A stretch of 64,000 nucleotides of DNA from NCBI GenBank assembly GCA_022453515.1, contig JAJNNY010000003.1, positions 124,001 through 188,000 of the forward strand. Direction: 5' to 3'. The translations under genes and the position numbers were made by a program. Numbering within the stretch: position 1 is the first letter of the stretch; each line of letters begins with the position of its first letter. The DNA comes from Astrocystis sublimbata (lineage: Eukaryota > Ascomycota > Sordariomycetes > Xylariales > Xylariaceae). Below are positions 14,128-25,183 of this stretch, piece by piece. A model generated the notes under the pieces. The model did no database searches. It was not told where the DNA came from and was given only the letters and a program-made list of their open reading frames with translations.

Positions 14128-16457
14128 GTCGGGTCGGGCGCACCAGGCTCGTTACGCAGGTTCGGAATGCGCTGCGGTCGCAACAACGACGTGACGTCAC
14201 CCGAAAGGCGGGCTGTCACGCACGGCTCTGCCTGAATCCGCTGCTTCTGAATGGCAATCGCTTTGTCTGCGGCCCGGAAAGTGTAAAGTTGTTCACTAGG
14301 CAGTTGTAAGGTTTAGGTTTGCAGGGACTGCCGCTGTGACGTATGAAGGTGTACGGGAACAATGGGATTGTATATCTGTGAGATGGTTGGGGGGTTGGGG
14401 GGGAAGAGAGGGAGAAAGCGGGCGGCCTGGGGGGGATTGGTGGGACTTGGGCTGTTGACGTTATAGGGCAGAACCCACTGTACCTAGGTAGGTACGCAGG
14501 GTGGGTCAGCCCGAGCAGGTGGGCGAGGTGGGTTCCAGGCCCCCCAGGCACCCAGGTCCAGCACCTCTCCCGGCCGAGGCCTCTTACCTCACGAGTCTGC
14601 TGCCAGTGCCCTGTGGCAGGCGACTGATGACCCGACCTCAAGGTCTGGTAGAAGAAACCTCAGTCTGCCTACACGCCCGGCTAAATCTGGCGACACTGAC
14701 CTTGGCGCAGAAGTAGCTGGTACCTGAGAAACGAGCCCCTCCATGAGACAAGCCAGCCCCTCCAAGTCATGAGTCACTCGTAATCAGATTATATAAGGTA
14801 AGTACAGGCTCCCTCGTTTTCGCCCTGCTGCCATGGCCAATGCGCTCAGTCATCATGAGAAGCAGGAGGCTAACCGGGCAGTGTAAAAAAGAGGCCATCT
14901 CAGGTTGAGTTTGCATCCCCTTTCAGCATTGGGAACGATTCACAGTTTCCGTCTTGTCCGATCTTCCAGACCATGGAGCACCTAGACACTGTTGTTGCTT
15001 AGGTATGCTTAATTGATGAAGCCATCGTGGTTCCGCAACTACCTACCTTGGTACTGGTTGACATTAAAGCTGCAGCTATCTTCGCCGCATCACGCACCAC
15101 AAGACATACGGCACAAGACGGACTGCACAAGACAGACTGCACAAGACCACAAGGCAGACGGGCAATGAAATGCATCACATGTGTACTGGCGTACCAATGA
15201 CGAGCCAAGAATCGTTGGGGCCGGCTGACCATACCTGGCTGTATTCCGATTTGGGGGCTGTGTCGGTTTTAGCACCGAGGGCTTAGTACAGTATTAGTAG
15301 TCAGCCGTCGGCGAAAAGCGAAGTGCGAAAAGGAAGTTTCTCGCTGGTAAATGCGAATGTGGATTACAACTCCGCCGACTTCAGTGACTCGGCCGGCACT
15401 CGCCATCCGATGGCTCATTGTCACCATCATGACCGAGCCGGCATCCGGGAGGGACCTAGATACACTTCCCACTTCCCAAAACCTTGGTCTTCTCGGATGG
15501 GGTGCCAATGATCCACTGATCATCATCGCATGCGCCGGATGTCTATTACGTAGGTGGTAGGCCTTAGGTAGGGTAGGTAGTTTGTTGCAGATAGTAGAAA
15601 AAGAAAGATGCCTCGCAAGATGCTCCTTAGCATCAAATAAGATATCCAGGACCTTTTCCGAGGAGGACATGAGAATACGACGCTCATCAAATAGGTATGC
15701 ATTTAACCACATAACCAGCCACAGCTGGCCAAGCTGTCCTGGCTATGATGCTGCGCATGAATGTGTATTGACTCCATGCTAAAGTAGCAAACATATGGCG
15801 CCGATGTCATATATGTAATCTCATCTAAGTGATACTTATGCAGACACCTTGAATGCCTGGTTCCCCAGTGGACATAGCCCAAATCGTCGCGACGAATGCC
15901 AGTCAGGAGATTCTGTTTGCAAGTACTAGATGTCTATACCTTCGCAACCTTAGGCTGTCAATGTGTCTGTCGTCTCCTTCATGACGATTCCTAGTGATTT
16001 GAGCGCCTCCCAACTACGATAATGGTGCGGAGCATGTATCAAAACTGATATTTGGGCTGAACTCCAGAGTAAGATGCCAGATAGGGGCATGGGGGCTAAG
16101 CAGTAGTACTACCCAACGTAGTAGTAGTCCAAGTGCTTGCATTCCGTATCATATGCCTGAAACGCACACTGCTCCTTCGACAGTTGACCCCATTTACCAG
16201 CTTTGGATGCATTAGAGGGATGGACTGTTACCATGCCGGGGTCGAAAGCCCTCAAATCCTTCGCGATGATAACCTACGGCATCAAAAGGTCACACATACA
16301 CAGGTCGCTCTGGCAAACCAAAGGGGTCACGCGGACGGGCCAGTCGTGCTAACGGCTTGAACGCAGCTGATGGGAACAGCTATGCAGCAAAGCGGCAAGC
16401 AGGTTTACCACCAGGGTGCATCTGCAACCCTACCATCTCTTCTACCCCTGGGGTTAC
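14128..16457. other. Divergent intergenic region, no gene seen
   Basis: This 2.3-kb stretch separates the DUF3824 start (minus) from the L-domain gene (plus) and should hold both promoters. It includes TAGGTA motifs at about 14480-14500, 15040-15058 and 15550-15580, and a 14-nt tandem repeat at 15111-15150. The minus frame at 15269-15712 (147 codons) has no recognisable domain and I do not call it. Confidence 0.5.
15111..15150. repeat. Short tandem repeat, 14-nt unit
   Basis: Nearly three copies of the unit GCACAAGACNGACT occur at 15111-15124, 15125-15138 and (partial) 15139-15150, with a degenerate copy just upstream. It lies between the DUF3824 and L-domain genes. Confidence 0.8.
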
Positions 16458-18217
16458 ATGAGCTGGGTCGTCGTAAGTGTTAAGATACGCACGACAAATG
16501 GGACGCTCGCGTGGGCACAGCCCTGCTCTGTGCCAAAGTTGCAGAATTGCATTTGTCTCGTCCTTGCCTTTCATCTCCTCGTCAGATATTTCTTCGCGGT
16601 TCTTCCGTATTACCAAGGTATAGCCTCGCCAAGTTCCAGCAAGCGTTCTTTCTTCTACTTCAAGGAGTCTTCAGTCATCATGACAAGTCGGCATATAGTG
16701 AGTAGCCAAGCAGATGCGGACGATGATAAACTCGAAAATGGCGTTATCGACATTCAGGAGGCAGCGGGTACTCTCAACTTCACCAAATTGACCGCCGCCA
16801 GCTCGATAACTGTTCACGAAAGTCCTGAGCTAGAGCTGATGAGCTTTCCTCAGTTGCTCCGACTAGACGGCTTGGAGATAAGCGATGCGGAGGCTCTGAC
16901 AACAGTCTCTTGTCCAAAGCTTTTGGCGAACTCTGGAGCTGCTTCGAACGCAACTCCGTTTCTCGATGTCAACATCACCAATGCGCCAAAGCTGGTCTCG
17001 CTTGAAATGGATATAAATCTCTGGGGAAACATCGTACTACTAGGTGCAGTTGGGAGTCTCGACACATCCAATATCACCTCAGCACTCAGCTTACATATAG
17101 ACTCCTGCCTAGGGTTTCCTGGTTTGGAATGGGCAGGAAGTCTTCATGTTGCTGGGTATCCCAGCTGCAATTATGATTTAGTAAAGCTGAATTCGGTCGG
17201 AAATTTCACAACGGCTAGCCGTGGCGACACTCACTCTACGAATAACTATTATCGGTCTCTCTCTTCATTTTCACCAATACAAATCAATTCAACCATGACT
17301 GTTGAGTCGACTACGATACTCGACAATACATTGACCAATGACACCCCCGCCACAACGTTCGGTCGATTTGGCACTGTTGGCGATGACTTGAACGTGATGG
17401 CAAATTCGCATGTGGACCTGGAATTTGGTGGCCTTACGAAAGTAGGGTCAAACCTATCCGTATCCAACAACACGAACTGCACCTTTGCTTTTGCGCAGCT
17501 CTCCAGTGTGGGGAATCTCTTCATGTTAGACAATGTTGACACCGTCCTTCCTCGATTTCCACTGCTAGAAAGGGTAGGCAACGTCCACCTTCGAGGATAC
17601 ATTGACACGTGAGTAGCTCCCTCAGTCGGCACGTCATCTTGGCATTGCTAATTACCTCGATTAGATCAGGTGGCCCCAACATATTCCCGGCTTTGACGCT
17701 TGCGAGCGGAAGCGTGGTAGTCGAGCCCTGGAATCCCGACTTTGACTGCTCTAAACTTGTGTCCCAACAAAAAGACGATCTTATTCACACTCTAACATGT
17801 AATGGGACGAATAACGGGACAGATGTGCCTTCTCCTTCAACGATACCAAGCACGAGCGCCGACTCACACAAGCCCACTCAGCTGTCGACCGGTCAATCAG
17901 CGGGTATCGGTGTAAGTATAGGTGTGGCGTTTTTTGCCTTCTCGACCTGGATCTGCCTGCGCATCAGAAGCCGTGTCATGGCTTTGGAAAAAGCGCAAAA
18001 ACTCGCTGCTATCCGCAGTGTCAAGATGCCGATGGAAGACGTCAGATCCAATGTGAGTGGCCTGCATGAAGCAGATCACATGGGGACCACGGAGACACCG
18101 AGGGAAAAACCCGATGACCATTTGCCAATCTGGAGGGTCAAGGCAGAGTTACCAGATAACCAGGTCATCGAATTGCCAGTAGGAGAGGCCGAGCTACCAG
18201 TCAGCCCCCAAAGGTAG
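16458..18217 (+). CDS. Receptor L-domain-like glycosylated membrane protein (Ecm33/Sps2-related)
   Basis: Two exons, 16458-17608 and 17665-18217 (intron GTGAGT..TAG), give 567 residues; the first part of exon 1 is uncertain. The core begins with VSSQADADDD, the entry motif of fungal L-domain proteins, followed by alternating strand-like repeats (GNLFMLDNVDTVLP, GNVHLRGYIDT). Many N-x-S/T sites (NFT, NAT, NIT, NST, NLS, NCT, NGT) suggest passage through the secretory pathway. After a Ser/Thr/Pro stalk there is one transmembrane helix (GIGVSIGVAFFAFSTWICL), then a basic stop-transfer and a cytoplasmic tail of about 90 residues. I chose the ATG at 16458 because the uninterrupted frame upstream of the next ATG (16680) contains a hydrophobic stretch (ICLVLAFHLL..FFAVLP) that could serve as signal anchor; starting at 16680 gives 493 residues with no signal. 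A small upstream exon is equally possible. Ligand and role are unknown. Confidence 0.75.
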
Positions 18218-19042
18218 TGAGCAAACCTAGTGCCTGGGCCATAGACTCTCGGATTATGTCCGACTTTTCAATTTATACGCATATTTCCCAAGCGTCATTT
18301 ATGATCCTGCGAGGTGGGGATGATTGCTGTGCGCGTTATTATATGTCAATCGGAGTAACCTTCGATGTTGCTTCGCTTTCAACCTCGGTGAACAAAGCAT
18401 CCTCCTCTACGAGGCGATTCCTACCTAGTTACGGTGGCCTTAGCGCCCATCAAAGGAAATATCCCCATGACATTGGCGTCTCTGGTGTTGCTGCCAAACA
18501 GACGGAATGAAACTCTTCACTCCAGCTTTCACCGCAGCATCGATGAACTTACAATCCAAGAAACGTATAATGTATTATATTTTTATTAAAACTCTTGCTA
18601 TCCCACACGGCTACTGTCTTTAGACTCAGTCTGGCACCATGAAAAGAATGAGAGAAAGCCCACTCATACTGTTATCTACTGTGACGAAGTCTCTCGGCCT
18701 TACCTACGTATTTAATCGACATTCCGCTCAGCACCACACAGCATCGTTCTCAATTGTAGGGTTGTGCACCGATTTCAACTGTAAGGCTGGTAATAAACAA
18801 ACCAGCCGCGGGTTCCAGGTACCATCCCGTTGCGCATTCAAAAGGATGCTAAGAATCAGTTTGGCAAGCTACAGCCTTGGTAGGCCAAGATTTCTGAAGG
18901 ATCACGGTATAACGCCTTGAATCTTATTACTGAACGACCGCTACTAAAAGGAATGACAACCATTCCGTGCCCAATGCAAATGCACACCGAACGCCAAAGC
19001 TCTATCTTGGGAAACTCTAAGTCTAACTCGAACGCTATATGC
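18218..19042. other. Convergent 3' region between L-domain gene and P450
   Basis: The two neighbours converge, so this should be their 3' UTRs. An AT-rich run near 18565-18600 (TATTATATTTTTATTAAA) could serve 3'-end formation of the plus-strand gene. No gene is supported. Confidence 0.5.
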
Positions 19043-20828
19043 TCAGGTTGTTCGCTCTTTGATATTCACCATCAGTGGTGGTTTCACCCATAATGCCAAG
19101 ATCTTCTGTTGATGCCAATTACTGGAGCTCTCATCAAGCGTCAAATCGAAGTTCCACAGAACTTTGGCCAATATGGATCGCATCTCGTCTATCGAAAAAT
19201 CGTTAGCACATGTCTGATGATAATACACAAGTGATAGACAAGGAAAGTAAGTGTCTGAATGAGGAGCATGCACATTTTGGCAGATGCAGAACCATCCGGA
19301 GCTGGTGCACCCCTGGCCTTGAAGGAGATGGTGTCGAAGGGGCAAAGGGAAGGGAAGGGGAGGGACACTTACGCATTGCGAGGTTTTGACCAATACAGTC
19401 TCGTCGCCCAACACTGAATGGTTTATGAATTTCTCTTCTGTCGTTGAAGAAAGGTGACTTAGGGTCTGTTGTGGATTCAGGAAGCCAGCGCTCTGGGATG
19501 TACTCCTTTGGCTGATGGTAGTTGTACTCAGAGCGGAATGCTGCCAGTTGGGGCACGCTGACTTGTGTCTACACCGAATTAGTTTTACATCGTAAAGTTG
19601 ATTTCAAGCTCACAAGGGTACTCACCTTTCCAGGAATGGTGACACCCGCAATTTGCACTGGCGGGCCCTCAGGGACAATGCGCAGCATGCCCAGGGGTAG
19701 AGGAGGAAAAATTCGAAGTGCCTCTTGGAGGCAGGCCCACATGTAAGGAAGTCTCGCTCGGGTATCATCGAAGGTGATCTCTTCGTCGGAGTTGAAGGCT
19801 TCACGGACTTCATCTGTAACTTTCTTGAGAGCATGGGGTGTTTTCAATAACCAGTATGTGACGCCACTCAGTAGTGTCGCCGTAGTCTCGGAGCCGGCAA
19901 GCATGATCAGATCCGCATTGCTCGCTAGCTCGTCATCCCTCATCTCGTGCGGCTGTCCTCTAGACCGCAACATGAAGTCCATGAAATCGCCGCGATCGGG
20001 TTGCTTCTTGTGGTAGATTCGATCCATGGTCATGCTGGACGCAAAGGCGTAGTGCCTTTTCTCAGCATTGCGGATCTGAGGTCCGGCAAGGATTTGTAAG
20101 ACGGTGCCCAGAAGTGGGAATATACTGGTAAACGCCATGATGGGCAATAGCTTGATGATGTAGCCGATGTTGTCCAACCACGCGTTATTTTTCCCCTCGG
20201 CCAACCCTTGCAACGGGGTTCCGTAAGCAAGATCAGCAATCAGATCGAAAGTGGTGAAGTTGTACCATCGGACTATGTTGACAGGCTTGCCGATTTCAGA
20301 CTGTTCTCGCAGTCTCTTCACGAGGAGATCAATGTAGACGCGGATCAGGGGCTCTTGCAGACGCAAGGCCTTATCCGAGAAAGCCGGTAACATAGCTCGG
20401 CGATACCGGAAGTGGTCCTTTGAGTGTGAGAAGACGATTTTCTTCTCGTCCAACTTGAGGCCGGGGAAATGCTTCGGGAACTCGGCATGTCCGTGGCCGT
20501 AAATGTCTTTCCAGGCCTCGGGGCGAATGAAAGCAACCTCATCGGCATTTACTCGTACCACTTCGCCGTATTTCTCGTGGAACTCGATGTACTTGAACTC
20601 AAGGATCCCGCGCATCTTGTATATCGACCTTAGGCCGCTGAATGCAATCCATAGCGGAGGTCCTGGAATATGACGCAGTGGGTGAAAATACAAGTTATAG
20701 ATGGCGACGCCAAAGAGTTGAATGGCATAAAGGGTGAAGAGACCAACCGCCACGCGAGAAATGCCGTGCCATGATAGGAGGTCGGCGTCGCCCAACACGG
20801 CGGTGAAGGGTCTTGAGAAATCAGTCAT
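19043..20828 (-). CDS. Cytochrome P450 monooxygenase, membrane-anchored
   Basis: Three exons on the minus strand, 20828-19626, 19568-19373 and 19188-19043, encode 514 residues, typical for class II fungal P450s. I took the first ATG in frame; longer frames start without ATG. An N-terminal membrane anchor spans residues about 22-45, followed by the proline hinge HIPGPPLW. The I-helix oxygen-activation motif AGSETT is at about 308-313, ExxR (EALR) at about 368-371, and the heme loop FSVGRRDCIG at 452-461 with Cys459 as the iron ligand. NLAMHEMRSILAKVLWNFDL spans the last splice junction, confirming it. Sequence style resembles CYP65/isotrichodermin C-15 hydroxylase-like enzymes, but substrate cannot be read from sequence. 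No PKS, NRPS or terpene synthase is nearby, so it is an orphan in this window. A TATATAAA box lies about 100 nt upstream. Confidence 0.95.
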
Positions 20829-20926
20829 CTCGGTATGACACTGGGTGCGACGATATAGGAACAAGTGCTGAAGACCCCATAAGACGACGATTGCAAGACC
20901 TTGGTACGAGACCGAGGAGTATATAC

Positions 20927-20934
20927 TTTATATA
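20927..20934 (-). promoter_or_regulatory. TATA box of the P450 gene
   Basis: On the minus strand the sequence reads TATATAAA, 99 nt upstream of the P450 start codon, in the proper orientation. The identical 8-mer precedes the small secreted protein gene. Confidence 0.55.
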
Positions 20935-21220
20935 CCAGAATGAAGTAGGCTGGAAACACTTTCCTTCGGGATATAGGTGCTTCCTAGACCTACCCCTCAT
21001 CCATGACAAATTCATTGCTTGGTATTGGATTGGAGCTTTTCCATTGCATTTGCACACAAGCGTATTGCTAGCATGTTTCTCAGAGGATTAGGCGAACACG
21101 GCCGTGCCACAACTGCTCATTTGGCATTACTAGCCGGCGGCAAAGCCATGATGAGTGCGACACAGGCAATATCCTGCGAGCGCTGGCCGCGAATCTAAAG
21201 AGAAGGAACAATATACTAGT

Positions 21221-21259
21221 AGCTCGGAGGACAAGCTCGGAGGACAAGCTCGGAAGCAT
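21221..21259. repeat. 13-nt tandem repeat
   Basis: Two exact copies of AGCTCGGAGGACA (21221-21233, 21234-21246) are followed by a third, degenerate copy (21247-21259). It lies upstream of the P450 promoter. Confidence 0.85.
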
Positions 21260-22446
21260 GCTTGGAGATCAAGGAACAGACAGGGGTCAGACGTGCAGGA
21301 GAAGGATTATACGACGATCTGTCCCCATTAAAACCGATTACCTAATTGTCGGAAAGGACTAAAATCGATTGCCTTCGCCATACCCGTCGAGCCCGTCGAG
21401 CCCGTCAGGACGTCGTCTAAATTTGTTTATTGTTGATAAGCGTATTACCACCCGATACGACAAGTCCCATGCTTTAGTACCGAATGAAACGGCACAGGCA
21501 TGACATGACAGGGTCTCCACGAACCGACTGCACATGCCTCTCATATGCACCAAAGTACATTATCATCACGCTGATGAACTGTAAGCGATTCGCAACCCAT
21601 TGTATTTTTACCGTCACTTCCATGATTCGGTGTTACCCTCGACAAAGTATTAGTCCCTCACAACGTCGGCCAATAGCACGGAATGCACACGGTCAGTGCA
21701 GAGACACATTTATATACGAAATGCGCATGGTATCTTGCCAAGACCAACGCTATCCGCCCGGCCCAAGTGGTATTTTGCAGTTGTGGAATTGTTAGCGGTT
21801 TCCCTACCTAACCTGAAGGTTGAAACGGAATCGCAATCATGAGCAGGCCACTGATCGATGTCGTATCTGCTCTAACTGACCCAACATCATCTACCTAATG
21901 TACTTACTTACTCTTTACGTACCGTATGACTTTCCCAAGAAGCTCCAAATGCAAAGCTTGGTAGGTATGGCATAAGCGGCTTACGAAGAACGTTACTAGG
22001 TACACATGGCAGGCAGGGGTTGTTTTGCAATTCAACTCGAAACAAACCTAAGGGGTTTGTTTCGGTGCATTGTCATTGTGTTGTCTATCGCCTACTTGAA
22101 CACCACGGCTGCGGCCTCCAATCCTGCCCAAGGCAAATTGTCCTGGAGTATGCGAATTCGACCATGGCCGACAGAAAGACAACTGAGGTGATGTTGAATT
22201 GATTGATTTAATCCGTAGAATTGCCCCCGTGTCCACCATCGCGCGCCATCCGAGCCCAAATCGCGATGCGCCTTATCCTAAACATATACATAGCCAAAGC
22301 CAAAGCCAAAAAGCATTTCCGTCGTCGTCGGCCAGCACGACGCTTCGCTAAACAGATACTTGCTTCGTATTATCGTCACATTCGTCAGGGTGCCGCCTTC
22401 GATGTTTTTGTATTCCCGATGCATCCCCCATACTCTCAACTGTGCA

Positions 22447-22761
22447 CTACAGACAGATGGATTGGAAGCAGGCTTGTGCCTCGTTCCAGTCGAGGATCGA
22501 GCATCGGAGCAGGTTGTCCTCGGTGCATTGGTCTTCGTCCTGACGCTTGGTAATTAACGGCCTTCCCATGCAGAGGCGCCCAAAGCAGGCTGTGTTGTCA
22601 TGGCCCGAAAGTGCGGCGCAGGCGTCGATGGCCGTCTTGCTGCAGCTGTTGTCCCGGAGGTTGAGGGTCTGGCTTTGATCTTCGCGAATCGCAAGCGCAA
22701 TGGCAGGGGATACGCTCATGGCGACAGCCACGGCGGCACTCAAGTATGCTGAGACTCTCAT
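22447..22761 (-). CDS. Small secreted cysteine-rich protein with duplicated 4-Cys module
   Basis: One exon with a true ATG encodes 104 residues. Residues 1-24 are a clear signal peptide (MRVSAYLSAAVAVAMSVSPA, then IALA). The mature part has eight cysteines at 40, 48, 59, 64 and 79, 87, 98, 103. Both halves have exactly the spacing C-x7-C-x10-C-x4-C, repeating every 39 residues, and both contain ACF at the third cysteine. A Lys-Arg pair at 72-73, between the modules, fits a Kex2-type processing site. I do not recognise the family. The pattern suggests two small domains with two disulfides each, released together or as separate peptides. A TATATAAA box lies about 163 nt upstream. Its neighbours are the P450 and gene-poor DNA, a typical setting for lineage-specific secreted proteins. 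Effector or antimicrobial roles are possible but not shown. Confidence 0.85.
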   Translation of the reverse strand: MRVSAYLSAAVAVAMSVSPAIALAIREDQSQTLNLRDNSCSKTAIDACAALSGHDNTACFGRLCMGRPLITKRQDEDQCTEDNLLRCSILDWNEAQACFQSICL

Positions 22762-22923
22762 GTTGATGGATCGGTTCGAGTGTTGTGATTGATTTGAGGC
22801 AGGAGTCTGGGGGCTAGACGATGAACGGGAGCGGTCGAAATTTGGTTGGCCGGAAGATCTTGAGAGATGATCTTGAGGGTTTTTTTTTCAGTCGATGATC
22901 TGCGGCGAGCAATGATCTCCCGC

Positions 22924-22931
22924 TTTATATA
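22924..22931 (-). promoter_or_regulatory. TATA box of the small secreted protein gene
   Basis: TATATAAA reads on the minus strand, 163 nt upstream of the start codon at 22761. It is followed, on the minus strand, by a GCGGGAG stretch and a leader of plausible length. Confidence 0.5.
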
Positions 22932-24298
22932 AGACCTGGGAGCAGCAACTTGACGTGAGCTATGTATGTGACGGAACACCCCCGAAACCACCCCAGAAGA
23001 GTGCCAGGACTGCTGCAGAATGGGAGGGTCCGAAGTCGATCTGAAACCGCCGCACCCTGGCGTCCCAAACTACCTGCCTCGTTTGCCAAGATCATGCGAC
23101 ACGTGCGATATCCCCTGTGAAGTTCTCAAACCAACTTGTTTGAGATCTTCGTTGTCCTCTATTGATGAGCCGATTGCTGTCCCAAGGCGGCCATTCCAAC
23201 GTGTTGATTGATGGTAAATTCCCGGGGAGGCGACGTCAACCCTTGCGTATCATGTGGTTGTGGGTTGGATTTACTATCTGTGAACCTCCTTTAAATATAG
23301 AATACGAGCTCCTCCTTATCCATTCATTGGCGACGCCATCGACATAGTGGGATACGGCACCCATCGCGTTGTCGTCGTCTTGAACACTTACGCACGCTCG
23401 AACCAGCTCGTGCTCGAAGATCTACAACTGGGATCTGAAGCGCTGCACGCTTGTGGCTCTCAAGTGTGAATATGCAGGCCGTGATCCTGCACCAAATTGT
23501 TGTCCTTCGGTACGATCCCTCGCCGGCAGTCGAGCCATCTATCAAATCACAAGATGCTCTATCTTCTTGTTCATCTGATCCATATGCCGTATGCCGCATT
23601 AAGTTGACGTGCCAATGCTGTCAGGCTTCCAGAAACCCAAAGCGGCCTGGTCTGTCTCCCTGGGCGTTGTGGCTGCACGTTATTTGATGTTTCATACATA
23701 CCCTAGATGCTTAGACCCCGGGGATATCAGGGGGGTGCGACTTTCTAAGAGGCCGCATTCTTTGGGTACAGTAAAGCCAGGCGAGCCAGGTCAAACCACG
23801 TCCAGCTCGATTCCTCTTAGTTCCTAATACTTATCTAGGTTCCCGGATGATATCGTGCCGGGATGATTATACGAGGACAACCTAGATAACATCAATCAAG
23901 CCACTGTGAAAGGGAGGGGCGTACAACACTTGTTCCGCAGAGACTCTTACTCAAACCCTGGTACTGTTCATGCTCAGTTTTGCATATTGATTTATATGAT
24001 ACTCTGGTCTTTCTACTTCGCGACACCATTACGGCGCCGCATGGAGGCCTCTATCCACCACCCCTACCACTGCGCGAGGAGAACGACGTTTATACAGAGA
24101 CAGGGCTCCATATCATGAAGGTGTACTCACACTTGCCGGGCTGTCACGCATAGGAGGACATTATCATGCCTCCGGCCGACGACCTACAACAAGCCTGCCA
24201 AGGGCCTTGCAATTGCGCCCCCTTTTCATGCTTTGGCAATGGTCAGACCCCAACGCATCACTTGAGGATGAGTCGCAAGCTGCATACGACACACGACC

Positions 24299-24753
24299 TC
24301 ATCTTCCAACACAGCTGTTTCCAAAGCAAATGGCGAGCGGCATGATGCCGCAACAAAAGCCGCATGTTCCTTTCCGCCTTGGGTCTGTCTGCGGCGAAAT
24401 CGAACGTAAGTGTGAGCATTGGCAATAGCTTGTGGCGCATGAGTCCATCGGTCTGCTCACATGATAATACCGGCATCTGACGCCGCCACTAATGGATAAA
24501 TGCATTTTGCTATCTTCTATCACACACTTATGGTGCTCACCACCCGCATCCCATCTGGTTGTTGCCAAGCCTCCTCAAAGCAATGAAGCAGGCTCTGCCA
24601 TATCTGGCTTGCAGCGTCCATCTCCTGCCTGGATTCTGTTGATGAAGGTGCAGGTATTCTGTTGGTGTCATCACAAGTCCATGAGCGGCAGCCGTGAATA
24701 CCGGCAAATGCAGCTAGAGCTAGGAGAGGTGCTCTCTTTGACCCCAGACGCAA
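24299..24753 (-). pseudogene. Possible relic of a small Cys-rich secreted protein
   Basis: Frame A (24753-24520) begins RLGSKRAPLLALAAFAGIHG, which looks like a signal peptide, but the would-be start is TTG and an in-frame stop lies three codons before it. Frame B (24568-24299) is cysteine-rich (CRYYHVSRPMDSC, YCQC, TCGFCCGIMPLAICFGNSC). The frames overlap and differ by a frame, so an intron or a frameshift would be needed to join them. I do not recognise a family. It could be chance. Confidence 0.25.
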
Positions 24754-25171
24754 GAGATCTCACGAGGTAATTAGCACAGAAGCTATAGAATGGGGTTTCG
24801 GCACCAGTCTATTTCTATGGGAGGTCGTTGACCTCACCGAACGGGCCCAGATAAAGTTGGAGCATATTCAGTGTTAGTAGGTAGTCACCTCTTGAAGAAA
24901 TTCCTCCCCTGAGTGGTGTATATGATATGAAAAACAGGGTATCCCAAGGACACTAAGACCCCTTTTTGATGATCTACTAGGTAGGTCGGCTCTGCCCAGT
25001 GCAGGCAGTGTATGACTATCACCCGAACGATGCTATACACTAGGTGACGGCCGGCGCGCTTCTGGGATCTATTGTATAGACTCATGCAGGCAGATACCTC
25101 AATAGACCCTCAAGCCCTCGGGTCACTCCCGAGTCCCTCCTGTAGGGAATTACATCACTGCACATCAACTT

Positions 25172-25183
25172 GGGGGGGGGGGG
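25172..25183 (+). repeat. Homopolymer of twelve G
   Basis: An uninterrupted G12 tract lies in gene-poor DNA upstream of PAB2. It is prone to length error in sequencing and could form a quadruplex-like structure. Confidence 0.8.

Larger units (their letters stand above)
20829..22446. other. Intergenic: P450 promoter and 3' side of small secreted protein gene
   Basis: Left part: P450 promoter with a TATA box. Contains a 13-nt tandem repeat at 21221-21259 and a short GTCGAGCCC doublet near 21387-21405. I see no gene in either strand. Confidence 0.5.

Noticed and set aside
12829..14235. Long plus-strand frames (for example 13693-14235) opposite the DUF3824 gene
   Set aside because: They are shadows of the Arg/Asp-rich minus-strand exon, giving Val/Ala-rich translations with no family resemblance.
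15269..15712. Minus-strand frame of 147 codons
   Set aside because: No domain, no codon bias, and the frame runs through repetitive TAGGTA sequence at one end. Not called.
19043..22761. Secondary-metabolite gene cluster around the P450
   Set aside because: No PKS, NRPS, terpene synthase, transporter or other tailoring enzyme is present within the window. A lone P450 does not make a cluster.
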